A stretch of DNA of 64,000 nt from Arthrobacter agilis (GTDB lineage Bacteria > Actinomycetota > Actinomycetes > Actinomycetales > Micrococcaceae), in the NCBI RefSeq assembly GCF_002157505.1, contig NZ_NFSC01000028.1:393358-457357 (forward strand), given 5' to 3'. The translations under genes were made by a program, and so were the position numbers. The notes below the pieces were generated by a model. The model did no database searches, had not been told where the DNA came from, and saw only the letters and a list, made by a program, of their open reading frames with translations. This document shows positions 9,664 to 18,035 of the stretch, in pieces. The stretch's first letter is position 1; every line of letters starts with the position of its first letter.

Positions 9664-9857
9664 CGCAGCCTGGCGTGGCGCGGCGCGTGTCGCTCCTCCC
9701 CCGTTCGGGGCCATTCCAGCAACGGCGCGGACCGGGTTCGGGGCGGTTCCGGGGAGGAGAGTGGAGGGCGCGGTTGAAGAGCTTCCGGAGTTGCCGTGGG
9801 TCTGCGCTGGACTTGCGGTGAAGCTGCAGGGAAGCTGCGTCGAAGCTGCGTCACAAA

Positions 9858-9889
9858 CAGAAAGAACCCGCCGTAGCGGGTTCTTTCTG
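9858..9889 (-). terminator. Rho-independent terminator after the DUF3040 gene
   Basis: A perfect 14-bp stem (cagaaagaacccgc / gcgggttctttctg) has a 4-base loop. On the minus strand it is followed by TTTGTG. It lies 74 bp after the DUF3040 stop and about 200 bp before the mraZ promoter, insulating the dcw operon from that gene. The rest of 9,664-9,963 shows no gene. Confidence 0.8.
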
Positions 9890-9963
9890 GACGTTCCGGC
9901 AGTACGTGCCGTCAGCAGGAGTACAGGCGGCGGAGGCCGGCCCGGTCTAGGTCTGGTCGCGGC

Positions 9964-10341
9964 CTAGGTCTGGTCGCGCTTCCGCTCGTCCCACTTGTCC
10001 TCCAGGCTGGACATGAATCCGGTCTTGCCACCGGACGCGGCCTTCGAGGGCTTGCCCATCGGCTGCCCTGCCTCCACCTGCCTGGACTTCGTGGTCGCGA
10101 AATACACTCCGCCGCCCATGATCAGGAAGCCCACCACCCCGATGAAGATGTTCTGGTAGACGATGCCCGCGAGAAGGACGAGGATTCCGGCGATCGTGAT
10201 GAGCGATCCGATGACGAGACGCCGGGTCGACATCGACTTCCGGGTGTCCGAGGCCATCGAGTGCGCGAACTTGGGATCGTCGGCATGCAACTGCTGTTCA
10301 AGCTGATCAAGCAACCTCTGCTCGTGTTCCGAGAGTGCCAT
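9964..10341 (-). CDS. DUF3040 family small membrane protein
   Basis: A 125-aa protein of the actinobacterial DUF3040 family, function not established. The N-terminus MALSEHEQRLLDQLEQQL is the family hallmark (an amphipathic helix). Two hydrophobic segments follow at about residues 43-63 and 67-84, then a basic, Gly/Lys-rich cytoplasmic tail. The start was set at 10,341 because AAGGAGG lies 6 bases upstream; the frame is open 15 codons further but lacks a ribosome site. DUF3040 genes commonly sit next to dinB and the dcw cluster in actinobacteria, as here. Confidence 0.85.
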   Translation of the reverse strand: MALSEHEQRLLDQLEQQLHADDPKFAHSMASDTRKSMSTRRLVIGSLITIAGILVLLAGIVYQNIFIGVVGFLIMGGGVYFATTKSRQVEAGQPMGKPSKAASGGKTGFMSSLEDKWDERKRDQT

Positions 10342-10571
10342 GACCGCCTCCTTGATCTGGGTACCAACGTTCCTCCACCCAACCAACGTTTCGAACGCTG
10401 ACCAGGTTCCCGGCGGAAGGGCCGATGACCACGGGCTCCGGAGAAGAGATTGGCGTACTCCACGGCAGTTGGGCTACCGGGTTAAAGACTAGTTTGCTAT
10501 GGGGTGGGTGCAAAGTCACAATGCGGGGTTGATTGGCCGTTCCGGCCGATGCTATTCGCCTCCCGATCGGC

Positions 10572-11930
10572 TCAACGGCGCGGATTCCGTCCATCGTCCC
10601 TGCGCTGTGCCGGCGGTGCTCCCGGCGCCGATGACACTCCCGGGCGGTTCACCCCGTCGGGCCCCGGAGCGGTCCTACGATTCCCCGCCGGGGAGTCGCC
10701 CCACCCGCCCGTCTGCCGCCCGCCCGAACGGGGCGACAGGAGACCCGCCGGGACGACCCCTGCGTCCCCGAACTTCCGGTTCACGTCGTCCAGGGCGCGC
10801 TCGGCGATCCTCCAGTTGTCGTCCCGCCGGTCGATGGTCAGCTGCGTGGAGCCGTCCCCTCCGGTCTCGAGGGACTCGGCACGCAGGCCGATCAGCCGGA
10901 CGGCCATGGGGCGCTCCCCCAAGGCTGCAAGGAGGGCTGTCGCCGCACTGTAGAGGGCGTTCGCACTGTCCACCGGCTCGTCGAGCCTCTTCGACCGGGT
11001 GAGCGTGGAGAAGTCCGCATAGCGGAGCTTCAGCGAGACTCCCCCGGCACGGTACCCGGACGCCCGGAGTCGGGTCGCCGTTCGGTGGGCGAGCCTCAGC
11101 AGTTCCCGCCGCAGGACGTCGGAATCATCGATGTCGTGGGAGAACGTCTCCTCGGCGCCGATGCTCTTCTCCGGACGCGACACGACGACGCGCCGCGGGT
11201 CCCTGCCCCAGGCGAGGTGGTGGACGTGCTCGCCCGACGCCCCGAGCAGCCTCTTGAGGGTGGACAGGGGGGTATGGGCGACGTCCTCGACGGTCCGGAT
11301 ACCGATCCGGGCGAGCACTTCCTGCGTCTTCGCCCCGACACCCCAGAGCGCGGATACAGGCAATGTGTGCAGATAGGCCACCGTCTGGTCTCCCGGAATC
11401 AGCAGGAGGCCATCGGGCTTGGCCCGGGTCGACGCGATCTTCGCGACGAACTTCGTGGTCGCGGCTCCTACGCTCGCCGTGATGCCGAGGGACGACCGGA
11501 TCTCGGCCCGGACCTGCTCGCCGATGGCGCGGGGCCCGCCGAGCCGCCGGATGGACCCGGAGACATCGAGGAATGCCTCGTCCACGCTCAGCTGCTCCAC
11601 CTCGGGGGTCACCGAACGGAAGATCTGCATGACCTGTCCCGATACCTCCGAGTACCGCCCGTGATGGGGCGGCAGGATGACGGCCGTGGGACATTGCCGC
11701 ATCGCGACCGCCATCGGCATGGCGGAGCGCACCCCGAACCTGCGCGCTTCATAGGACGCGGACAGGACGACGGAGCGCCCCGACGGGGAACCGACGACGA
11801 CGGGCACACCGCGCAGGTGGGGATGGTCGAGGAGCTCCACCGAGACGAAGAAGGCGTCCATGTCGATGTGCAGGATGGAGCACTCCGCGTGTTCGGCTAC
11901 CCTCGGCCCCTCGTCGTTCGACACGCACAT
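10572..11930 (-). CDS. dinB: DNA polymerase IV (Y-family translesion polymerase)
   Basis: Error-prone polymerase that bypasses damaged bases. The palm domain carries the first catalytic aspartate in LHIDMDAFF (Asp23) and the SVDEAF pair (Asp117, Glu118). The helix-hairpin-helix and little-finger regions follow (LWGVGAKTQEVL, and ETFSHDIDD near residue 255). The length is 452 aa, with a basic, Pro/Gly-rich C-terminal tail of about 60 residues that may be disordered. The ATG at 11,930 gives MCVSNDEG; no good ribosome site precedes it, and an in-frame GTG follows two codons later, so the start is uncertain. The polyprenyl synthetase gene is divergent upstream. Confidence 0.93.
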   Translation of the reverse strand: MCVSNDEGPRVAEHAECSILHIDMDAFFVSVELLDHPHLRGVPVVVGSPSGRSVVLSASYEARRFGVRSAMPMAVAMRQCPTAVILPPHHGRYSEVSGQVMQIFRSVTPEVEQLSVDEAFLDVSGSIRRLGGPRAIGEQVRAEIRSSLGITASVGAATTKFVAKIASTRAKPDGLLLIPGDQTVAYLHTLPVSALWGVGAKTQEVLARIGIRTVEDVAHTPLSTLKRLLGASGEHVHHLAWGRDPRRVVVSRPEKSIGAEETFSHDIDDSDVLRRELLRLAHRTATRLRASGYRAGGVSLKLRYADFSTLTRSKRLDEPVDSANALYSAATALLAALGERPMAVRLIGLRAESLETGGDGSTQLTIDRRDDNWRIAERALDDVNRKFGDAGVVPAGLLSPRSGGRQTGGWGDSPAGNRRTAPGPDGVNRPGVSSAPGAPPAQRRDDGRNPRR

Positions 11931-12105
11931 ATCGTACGCAGCATCACCGACACCGCGGCCACCGGGCCTGTCCCCTGCCTTCTCCCCTCCCTGCCCGACC
12001 TGCCCGGCCTGCGGCGCAGTCCTCGGAGAACGCCGAGCGGCAGGGCGTCCGGGCCCGCCGGATAGAGTGGACGGACCACGACCAGCCGAGCTGCCCGGGA
12101 GATCC

Positions 12106-13230
12106 ATGCCGTCCGCACCTGCCACCCCCGACACGGGCGGGTCCATCCCCGACGACGTCACCGCCGAGCAGGACCGCTTCCGGTCCTCGCTGACGCGGAC
12201 GATCGAGGACTTCCTCGCGGAGCAACGGGAGGTGCTGGCAGGGATCTCCGACGAGTCCCTGCCCCTCATCTCGAGCATCGCCACCCTGACGAGGGGCGGC
12301 AAGAGGATGCGGGCGCTCCTGTGCTACTGGGGATGGCGGGCTGCGGGCGGATCACCGTCCGCGTCGGCGCCGGTCGTCGCCGGAACGGCGCTCGAGTTCT
12401 TCCAGGCGGCGGCCCTGATCCATGACGACATCATCGACCGGTCGGACACACGTCGAGGACGGCCCAGCGTCCACCGGCAGTTCACGGCCCGACACTCGGA
12501 CGCGGGCTGGCACCTCGACCCCGAGCGCTTCGGTGTCTCGGCGGCCATCCTGGCCGGAGACCTCTGCCTCGCCTTCAGCGAGGAGCTGTTCACGGCGTCA
12601 TGCCCGGATGCCCCGGGCGGTGCGGCCCGCACGATCTTCAACCGCATGCGGACGGAGGTGATGGCCGGACAGTACCTCGACCTCCTGGAGGAGGCCGTCG
12701 GCCCGGACCAGGCACCCGCCGTCGCCGAGGAGCGCGCCCTCAACATCCTCCGCTTCAAGTCCGCCAAGTACTCGATGGAGCGTCCCCTCATGCTCGGCGG
12801 GGCGCTGGCCGGGGCGGACGACGGACTGCTGCGGGCCTACTCCGCCTTCGCCCTTCCGCTCGGCGAGGCGTTCCAGCTGCGGGACGACGTCCTCGGCGTG
12901 TTCGGCGATCCGGAGGTGACCGGCAAGCCTGCGGGAGACGACCTCCGCGAGGGCAAGCGCACCTTCCTCGTAGCGCGCGCCCTGGGATCCAGCGGGAGCA
13001 AGGCCCGCGCCGGGATCAATGCCATGCTGGGTGACACCTCCTTGGACGACGCCGGCGTCGCCATGCTGCGCGGCCTGATCATCGAGAGCGGCGCGCTGGC
13101 CCACACCGAGCGGCTCATCGCGGACAAGTCGGAGGAGGCGTTCTCAGCACTGGCCGGGCTCGGGATCGATGCCGTGTCGAGGCGCGCACTGCACCTCCTG
13201 GCGGAAGCGGCAGTCACCCGCACCGCATAG
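12106..13230 (+). CDS. Polyprenyl diphosphate synthase (trans-isoprenyl synthase)
   Basis: Chain-elongating prenyltransferase that condenses isopentenyl diphosphate with allylic primers; the product (geranylgeranyl or longer) cannot be told from sequence. The first aspartate-rich motif is DDIID at residues 107-111, with GGKRMRA before it. The second is DDVLGVFGD at 260-268. The length is 374 aa. The start at 12,106 has GGGAG 4 bases upstream; the longer open frame upstream overlaps dinB and is rejected. Next to an Rv2175c-like gene and a PASTA kinase it corresponds in position to M. tuberculosis idsA2 (Rv2173). Confidence 0.92.
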   Translation: MPSAPATPDTGGSIPDDVTAEQDRFRSSLTRTIEDFLAEQREVLAGISDESLPLISSIATLTRGGKRMRALLCYWGWRAAGGSPSASAPVVAGTALEFFQAAALIHDDIIDRSDTRRGRPSVHRQFTARHSDAGWHLDPERFGVSAAILAGDLCLAFSEELFTASCPDAPGGAARTIFNRMRTEVMAGQYLDLLEEAVGPDQAPAVAEERALNILRFKSAKYSMERPLMLGGALAGADDGLLRAYSAFALPLGEAFQLRDDVLGVFGDPEVTGKPAGDDLREGKRTFLVARALGSSGSKARAGINAMLGDTSLDDAGVAMLRGLIIESGALAHTERLIADKSEEAFSALAGLGIDAVSRRALHLLAEAAVTRTA

Positions 13231-13265
13231 ACGGCGGCCGACGCCTCACCCGAGGCAGGACCTCC

Positions 13266-13619
13266 CTACCAGGCGGCTGCCTGGGCGCGACGCCGGATCT
13301 CGGTCTTCCGCCCCTCGCGGAGCGCATCGATCGGACGACCCGGAAGGGATTCGTCATCGGTGTAGAGCCAGCGGATGATGTCCTCGTCGCCGTATCCGGA
13401 GTCCGCGAGGACGACGACGGTCCCCCGCAGGCTGTCCAGGACATCACCGTCGACCAGGAAATCGGCGGGCACGCTGCGGACATTGCGCTCTCCGACCCGC
13501 ACGCTGACCAGGGACCGGTCACTGATGAGCGAGTGCACCTTGGTGATGGGCAGATCGAGGGCCTCGGCCACCTCCGGGAGATTGAGCCAGGCCGGGACGA
13601 GTTGTTCGAGTTCAGTCAC
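13266..13619 (-). CDS. Rv2175c-type wHTH DNA-binding protein
   Basis: A 117-aa regulator of the Rv2175c family. In M. tuberculosis the family member is phosphorylated by PknL, which abolishes DNA binding (established for that species). Visible features are an N-terminal helix-turn-helix (LPEVAEALDLPITKVHSLI), a strand with RVGERNVRSVPADFL, and the conserved C-terminal half GYGDEDIIRWLYTDDESLPGRPIDAL...RRRAQA. The start is GTG at 13,619, which gives the family's usual length; the frame extends 46 codons further upstream with no family similarity. It is convergent with the prenyl synthase and lies near the PASTA kinase gene, so the kinase-substrate pairing is probably retained. Confidence 0.88.
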   Translation of the reverse strand: MTELEQLVPAWLNLPEVAEALDLPITKVHSLISDRSLVSVRVGERNVRSVPADFLVDGDVLDSLRGTVVVLADSGYGDEDIIRWLYTDDESLPGRPIDALREGRKTEIRRRAQAAAW

Positions 13620-13760
13620 CGTCCAAGCGTGCCATGCTCCGGGAGCCAACTCCACCCGAGGGGCCGCGCGGCCCGTGCAGCCCGGCCCGGAGGGCCATCC
13701 TGCACGCAGCATTCTTCGAGCGACACGCCGAGCGGGAGAATCCCGCAGTTCCGGCACCCC

Positions 13761-13788
13761 TTGTGCTACTCCCTTTTTCGTGTAGATT
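13761..13788 (+). promoter_or_regulatory. Candidate promoter of the LysM/transglycosylase gene
   Basis: TTGTGC (13,761-13,766), a 16-bp spacer and TAGATT (13,783-13,788) form a plausible sigma-70-type promoter. It implies a leader of about 130 nt before the start at 13,925. The leader was examined for the cyclic di-AMP (ydaO) riboswitch often found before actinobacterial cell-wall hydrolase genes, and no matching core was seen. The remainder of 13,620-13,924 holds no gene. Confidence 0.45.
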
Positions 13789-13924
13789 CACAGGAGCCAC
13801 ACAAGTAACACTATCAACACAGGACTCAGTAGCATCACCAGCACGTGCAGGTGCCCGGCCACGACCAGCTCTTCGGGTACATGCGTCCGCGCGGACTCAG
13901 CCGCCAACAGACGAGGAACGAAAC

Positions 13925-15493
13925 ATGACTGCCCAGCGATCGAATGCACCGCTGAACGGGAACCGCCGGAAGGTTGCCGGCGCACGCCCGCGCGGCCTGA
14001 ACGTCGCCGTGACCACCGCCGCCCTGCCGGCGGTGATTCTCTCTTCCGTCGCCCTCGCCCAACCGGCGTCGGCAGCTCCCGCGCCGCAGACGTCCTCTAC
14101 CCGGCACTTCGCAGCAACGGCGGCGACGCTTCCCTCGCGCGCAGTCGTGCCTGCCGCCCTCGTCGCCAGCCAGCTACCGGCACGGAACATCGCCATCGCG
14201 ACGCAGACCGTCCCCAGCGAGTACACGATCAAGCCGGGTGACACGATCGGGGCGATCGCCAAGCGCTACGGCCTGTCGACGGACGCCGTCCTCAAGCTCA
14301 ATGCCATGGACGCGCGCACCATCATCTACCCCGGCCGGAAGATCCGGCTGACGGGCAGCGCGCCTGCGGCCACACCGGCTCCCGCCCCCGCCGCTCCCCG
14401 GTCCGAAGCGACCTACGTCGTGAAGGCCGGTGACACCCTCGGTGCCATCGCAGCCCGCAACGGCGTCAGCCTGCAGAGCGTCCTCACGGCCAACAACCTC
14501 TCGCTCACCTCGACCATCTACCCCGGGCAGAAGATCCGCCTCTCGGGCGCGACCCCGGCTCCCGCACCCGTCACGCCGGCCCCCGCACCCGTCAAGCCGG
14601 CGCCTGCGCCTGCGCCTGCTGTCGGCACCTATACGGTCAAGGCCGGTGACACCCTGGGTGCCATCGCCTCCCGCAACGGCGTCAGCCTGCAGAGCGTCCT
14701 CACGGCCAACAACCTCTCGCTCACCTCGACCATCTACCCGGGCCAGAAGCTCAAGCTCACTGCCGTCACGACCCAGTCGACGCCGCCGAAGGCGCCCCAG
14801 CCAGCACCCGCACCCGCCACCGGCTCCTACACGGTGAAGGCCGGTGACACGCTCGGTGCCATCGCCTCCCGCAACGGCGTCAGCCTCTCCGCCCTGCTGT
14901 CCGCCAACAGGATGACGACGGCCACGGTCATCTATCCCGGGCAGAAACTCACCCTCCCGGGCAAGGACACCACAGCGGCTCCCGCTCCGGCGCCCGCTCC
15001 CTCCGATCTTGTCCCCTCGACCTTCCTCGGCTACACGTACCCGGATCGGGTCGTCGCCGACGCGAACGCCAACAAGGCACTGCTCAACTCACTCCCCGCG
15101 CCGTCGCCCGCGCAGATGCAGCAGATCGTCGCCGACACCGCGCGCTCCATGGGCGTCGATCCCAGCCTCGCCCTCGCATTCGCGTTCCAGGAATCCAGCT
15201 TCAACCAGCGAGCGGTCTCGCCCGCGAACGCCATCGGCACGATGCAGGTCATCCCCTCCTCCGGCCAGTGGGCGAGCGACCTCGTCGGCCGCAAGCTGAA
15301 CCTGCTGGATCCCTACGACAACGCGACGGCGGGCATCGCGATCATCCGTTCGCTCGTCCGCACCAGCCCGTCGCTGGACATCGCCATCGCCTCGTACTAC
15401 CAGGGCCAGTACTCGGTGCAGACCCGGGGCATGTTCGAGGACACCAAGCAGTACGTCGCTTCCATCAAGGCCCACCAGAAGAACTTCCGGTAG
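13925..15493 (+). CDS. Secreted LysM (x4) lytic transglycosylase-like cell-wall hydrolase
   Basis: Probable secreted peptidoglycan-binding and cleaving protein, 522 aa. A long signal peptide ends near ...ALAQPASAAPAP (about residue 57). Four LysM domains follow at about 98-143, 162-208, 236-281 and 301-346, each with the (K/P)xGDT core and YPGxK(I/L) end. They are joined by Pro/Ala/Lys linkers. The C-terminus (about 390-522) resembles an SLT/goose-lysozyme fold; glutamate in AFQESSFNQ (about residue 423) is the likely catalytic acid. LysM 2 and 3 are almost identical at DNA level. The ATG at 13,925 is preceded by GAGGAAC. It sits between the Rv2175c-like gene and the PASTA kinase gene, suggesting a wall-linked locus. 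Confidence 0.88.
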   Translation: MTAQRSNAPLNGNRRKVAGARPRGLNVAVTTAALPAVILSSVALAQPASAAPAPQTSSTRHFAATAATLPSRAVVPAALVASQLPARNIAIATQTVPSEYTIKPGDTIGAIAKRYGLSTDAVLKLNAMDARTIIYPGRKIRLTGSAPAATPAPAPAAPRSEATYVVKAGDTLGAIAARNGVSLQSVLTANNLSLTSTIYPGQKIRLSGATPAPAPVTPAPAPVKPAPAPAPAVGTYTVKAGDTLGAIASRNGVSLQSVLTANNLSLTSTIYPGQKLKLTAVTTQSTPPKAPQPAPAPATGSYTVKAGDTLGAIASRNGVSLSALLSANRMTTATVIYPGQKLTLPGKDTTAAPAPAPAPSDLVPSTFLGYTYPDRVVADANANKALLNSLPAPSPAQMQQIVADTARSMGVDPSLALAFAFQESSFNQRAVSPANAIGTMQVIPSSGQWASDLVGRKLNLLDPYDNATAGIAIIRSLVRTSPSLDIAIASYYQGQYSVQTRGMFEDTKQYVASIKAHQKNFR

Positions 15494-15636
15494 GACCAGG
15501 ACCTCCAGGCCCGGTCGTTCCCGAGAGGGACGGGTCCAACCGGGTACGAGGGCGGCACGAGTTCGATACGAGGACGGTACGGGGGCGGGGTCGCGTGGTG
15601 GTCCCGCTCCCTCCTGCTGCACGCGCTTAGTATCGG

Positions 15637-17949
15637 ATGGTGCACCAGCAACGGAAGGACCCGCTCGAGGGCGCGACCGTCGACGGGCGATACGTCGTCC
15701 AGTCGCGGTTGGCCCGTGGCGGCATGTCCACCGTCTACCTGGCGACGGACCGCCGGCTGGACCGCCGCGTCGCGCTCAAGGTCCTGTATCCGCACCTCGC
15801 GGAAGAGCCGGGCTTCGTCGACCGCTTCGAGCAGGAAGCCAAATCCGCTGCGCGCCTGTCCCATCCCCGTGTCGTCGGAGTCCTCGACCAGGGCGTCGAC
15901 ACCATCGGCGGTCAGGCAGTCGCCTACCTCGTGATGGAGTTCGTCCCCGGCAGGACGCTGCGGGATGTTCTGCGCGAGCACGGCCGCCTTACACCCCGCC
16001 ATGCGCTGGACCTGCTCGATGCCGTCGTCGAAGGGCTGGCAGCAGCACACGAGGCCGGGCTGATCCACCGCGACGTGAAACCGGAGAACGTCCTCCTGTC
16101 CGACAGCGGGCAGGTGAAGATCGCCGACTTCGGCCTCGCACGCGCGGTGTCGGCCACCAGCGGAACCGCGACCCTCGTCGGCACGGTGGCCTACCTCTCC
16201 CCCGAGTTGGTGCTCGGCAGGCCGGCGGAAGCCCAGAGCGACATCTACTCGACGGGCGTCCTGCTCTTCGAACTCCTGACGGGTCACCAGCCCTTCACGG
16301 GCGAGACACCCATCCAGGTGGCGATCCAGCACGCGCAGTCGGAGGTGCCGGCTCCGTCCGTGCTGCTCCCCGGGCTGGCACCGGACATCGATGAACTCGT
16401 GCAGTGGTGCACCTCGCGGGACCCGGAGGACCGGCCGGTGGACGGCTCGGCCCTGCTCGGTGAACTGCGGCACATCCGGCAGACCCTGACCGACGAGGAA
16501 CTCGACTTCGCGCCCGCAGACGCCCCCTCCCCGGCACTCCACCAGGACCAGCTCACGGCGACAGTGATTCCGCGGCTCGCGGACGACGGGCGGACCGAGG
16601 CGCTCTCCAGGGTGGACCTCGAAGGTGACGGGGAAGCTGCCTCCCCGTCGGGGTCGACGGACGTGCTGCCGCGCGCACTGCACCAGGACAACGCCACGAG
16701 TGTCATCCGCCGGGACTCCAACGCCACGAGGGTGATCAGCGCGGTGCCGGCAGTGCCACCGGTGCCATCCTCGCCGCCCGCAGCATCCGATCCGACCGCG
16801 CCGGTCAGGGCGTTCCCGTACCGGGCTGTCCAGGGGGCGCGCCTCGGTGGCGGTGTCGAGGAGGTCCTCGACGAAGAGGGCCCCGACGAGGACGGCTTCG
16901 ACGAGGACGGCCCGGGCGACGTACAGCACCGTGATGGCTACGCCGGATCCACCGTTGCCCGTCCATCCGGCGACCGGAAAGGGAGCACTGTCCGCCCGCC
17001 GTCCAGGAGGGAGCAGGCACGGCAGGCCCAACGACCGCAGAAGACCCTGCACGGCCGTGCTGCCCGGCGCTCGGTGCGGCTGCTCGTGGTCCTGCTGGTG
17101 CTCCTCGCGGGCCTCGCCGCCGCGGCCGGCTGGTTCTTCGGGGCCGGCCCGGGGGGTGTGGTCTCGCTGCCGGACGTCGCTGATGTCCCGCTCGTGGAGG
17201 CACGGGCCGCACTGGACGGGCAAGGGATCACGTCGCTGTCCACCGAGGAGGCCTTCGACGAGGACGTGCTGCCGGGCCTGGTGATCGGCACCGACCCCGC
17301 CGCTTCCTCCGAGGTGCGACGGTTCGAGCGGGTCGAACTGATCGTCTCGAAGGGGCCCGAACTGTTCCGGGTTCCCGACCTGCTCGGCAGGACGCAGGTG
17401 CAGGCGGCTGCTGAACTGGGCGCTGCCGGCCTCGCGGTGGGAACCATCGAGGAGCACTACGACGAGTCGGTGGCTGCGGGGATGGTCTCCCGGCAGGTAC
17501 CCGAGCAGGGCGCCGAGCGGCACCGCGGCTCCGCCGTCGACCTGGTCGTCTCCCTCGGCCCGGAGCCGGTCGCCGTCCCGGACGTCACGGGCCTGACCGA
17601 GCAGGACGCCGTCGCGGCGGTAGAGCAAGCGGGGCTTGAGGCGGTCGTGAACGACGCCGCAGAGTACAGCCGCACCGTGCCCGCGGGCGCGGTCCTCGGC
17701 CGGACTCCCTCGGGCGAGGTGCAGCGGGGAACGCGCATCACCCTGACGCTGTCCAGGGGGCCGCGCATGGTGCGGGTCCCCAGCGTCTTCTCGCTTCCCG
17801 AGGGCCGGGCCATCGCGGCTCTGGAAGCTGCCGGCTTCACCGTGCAGGTGGACTACACCTTCGGCAGCGCCGTCCTCGGCCTCGTGGCCGGGCAGGGTCC
17901 CACGGGCGACCAGCCAGAGGGTACGACGATCCGCATCACTGTCACCTGA
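15637..17949 (+). CDS. PknL/PknB-type Ser/Thr protein kinase with four PASTA domains
   Basis: Transmembrane receptor-like kinase of 770 aa. The cytoplasmic kinase domain (about 15-275) has the glycine loop ARGGMSTVY, Lys48, HRDVKPEN (catalytic Asp146), DFG at 164-166 and SPE at 188-190. A Pro/Asp-rich juxtamembrane region with EEVLDEEGPDEDGFDEDG runs to about 475. One membrane helix at about 480-503 leads to four extracytoplasmic PASTA repeats to the C-terminus. PASTA repeats bind muropeptides or lipid II. Position next to the Rv2175c-like gene and upstream of aroG matches M. tuberculosis pknL (Rv2176), though that kinase lacks PASTA domains. The ATG start has no clear ribosome site. Confidence 0.93.
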   Translation: MVHQQRKDPLEGATVDGRYVVQSRLARGGMSTVYLATDRRLDRRVALKVLYPHLAEEPGFVDRFEQEAKSAARLSHPRVVGVLDQGVDTIGGQAVAYLVMEFVPGRTLRDVLREHGRLTPRHALDLLDAVVEGLAAAHEAGLIHRDVKPENVLLSDSGQVKIADFGLARAVSATSGTATLVGTVAYLSPELVLGRPAEAQSDIYSTGVLLFELLTGHQPFTGETPIQVAIQHAQSEVPAPSVLLPGLAPDIDELVQWCTSRDPEDRPVDGSALLGELRHIRQTLTDEELDFAPADAPSPALHQDQLTATVIPRLADDGRTEALSRVDLEGDGEAASPSGSTDVLPRALHQDNATSVIRRDSNATRVISAVPAVPPVPSSPPAASDPTAPVRAFPYRAVQGARLGGGVEEVLDEEGPDEDGFDEDGPGDVQHRDGYAGSTVARPSGDRKGSTVRPPSRREQARQAQRPQKTLHGRAARRSVRLLVVLLVLLAGLAAAAGWFFGAGPGGVVSLPDVADVPLVEARAALDGQGITSLSTEEAFDEDVLPGLVIGTDPAASSEVRRFERVELIVSKGPELFRVPDLLGRTQVQAAAELGAAGLAVGTIEEHYDESVAAGMVSRQVPEQGAERHRGSAVDLVVSLGPEPVAVPDVTGLTEQDAVAAVEQAGLEAVVNDAAEYSRTVPAGAVLGRTPSGEVQRGTRITLTLSRGPRMVRVPSVFSLPEGRAIAALEAAGFTVQVDYTFGSAVLGLVAGQGPTGDQPEGTTIRITVT

Positions 17950-17973
17950 CCCGGACTCCTCTCCCACCCGGGA

Positions 17974-18010
17974 CACCGAAGGCGGCTACCAGGGGTAGCC
18001 GCCTTCGGTG
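17974..18010. terminator. Bidirectional terminator between the kinase and aroG genes
   Basis: A perfect 16-bp stem (caccgaaggcggctac / gtagccgccttcggtg) with a 5-base loop lies between two converging genes. No clear T-run is present on either side, which is common in high-GC actinobacteria. Confidence 0.75.
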
Positions 18011-18035
18011 CACTGCGGGAACGGGAACGGGTGGG

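Noticed and set aside
11860..12105. An 82-codon N-terminal extension of the polyprenyl synthase
   Set aside because: The extension overlaps divergent dinB, lacks a ribosome site and has no family similarity; the ATG at 12,106 has GGGAG upstream.
13789..13924. Possible cyclic di-AMP (ydaO) riboswitch before the LysM hydrolase
   Set aside because: Such riboswitches precede many actinobacterial wall-hydrolase genes, but the conserved core elements were not found in this leader.
14219..14950. Regular repeats suggestive of a CRISPR array
   Set aside because: They are LysM domains and Pro/Ala linkers in one coding frame; spacing exceeds 190 bp and there are no unique short spacers.
15628..15636. 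Leaderless start for the PASTA kinase (TAGTAT just before the ATG)
   Set aside because: The -10-like hexamer ends only 3 bases before the ATG, too close for initiation at the start codon; unlike aroG the spacing does not fit.
15397..17976. An 859-codon minus-strand frame opposite the PASTA kinase
   Set aside because: Antisense shadow; the kinase frame has every catalytic motif.
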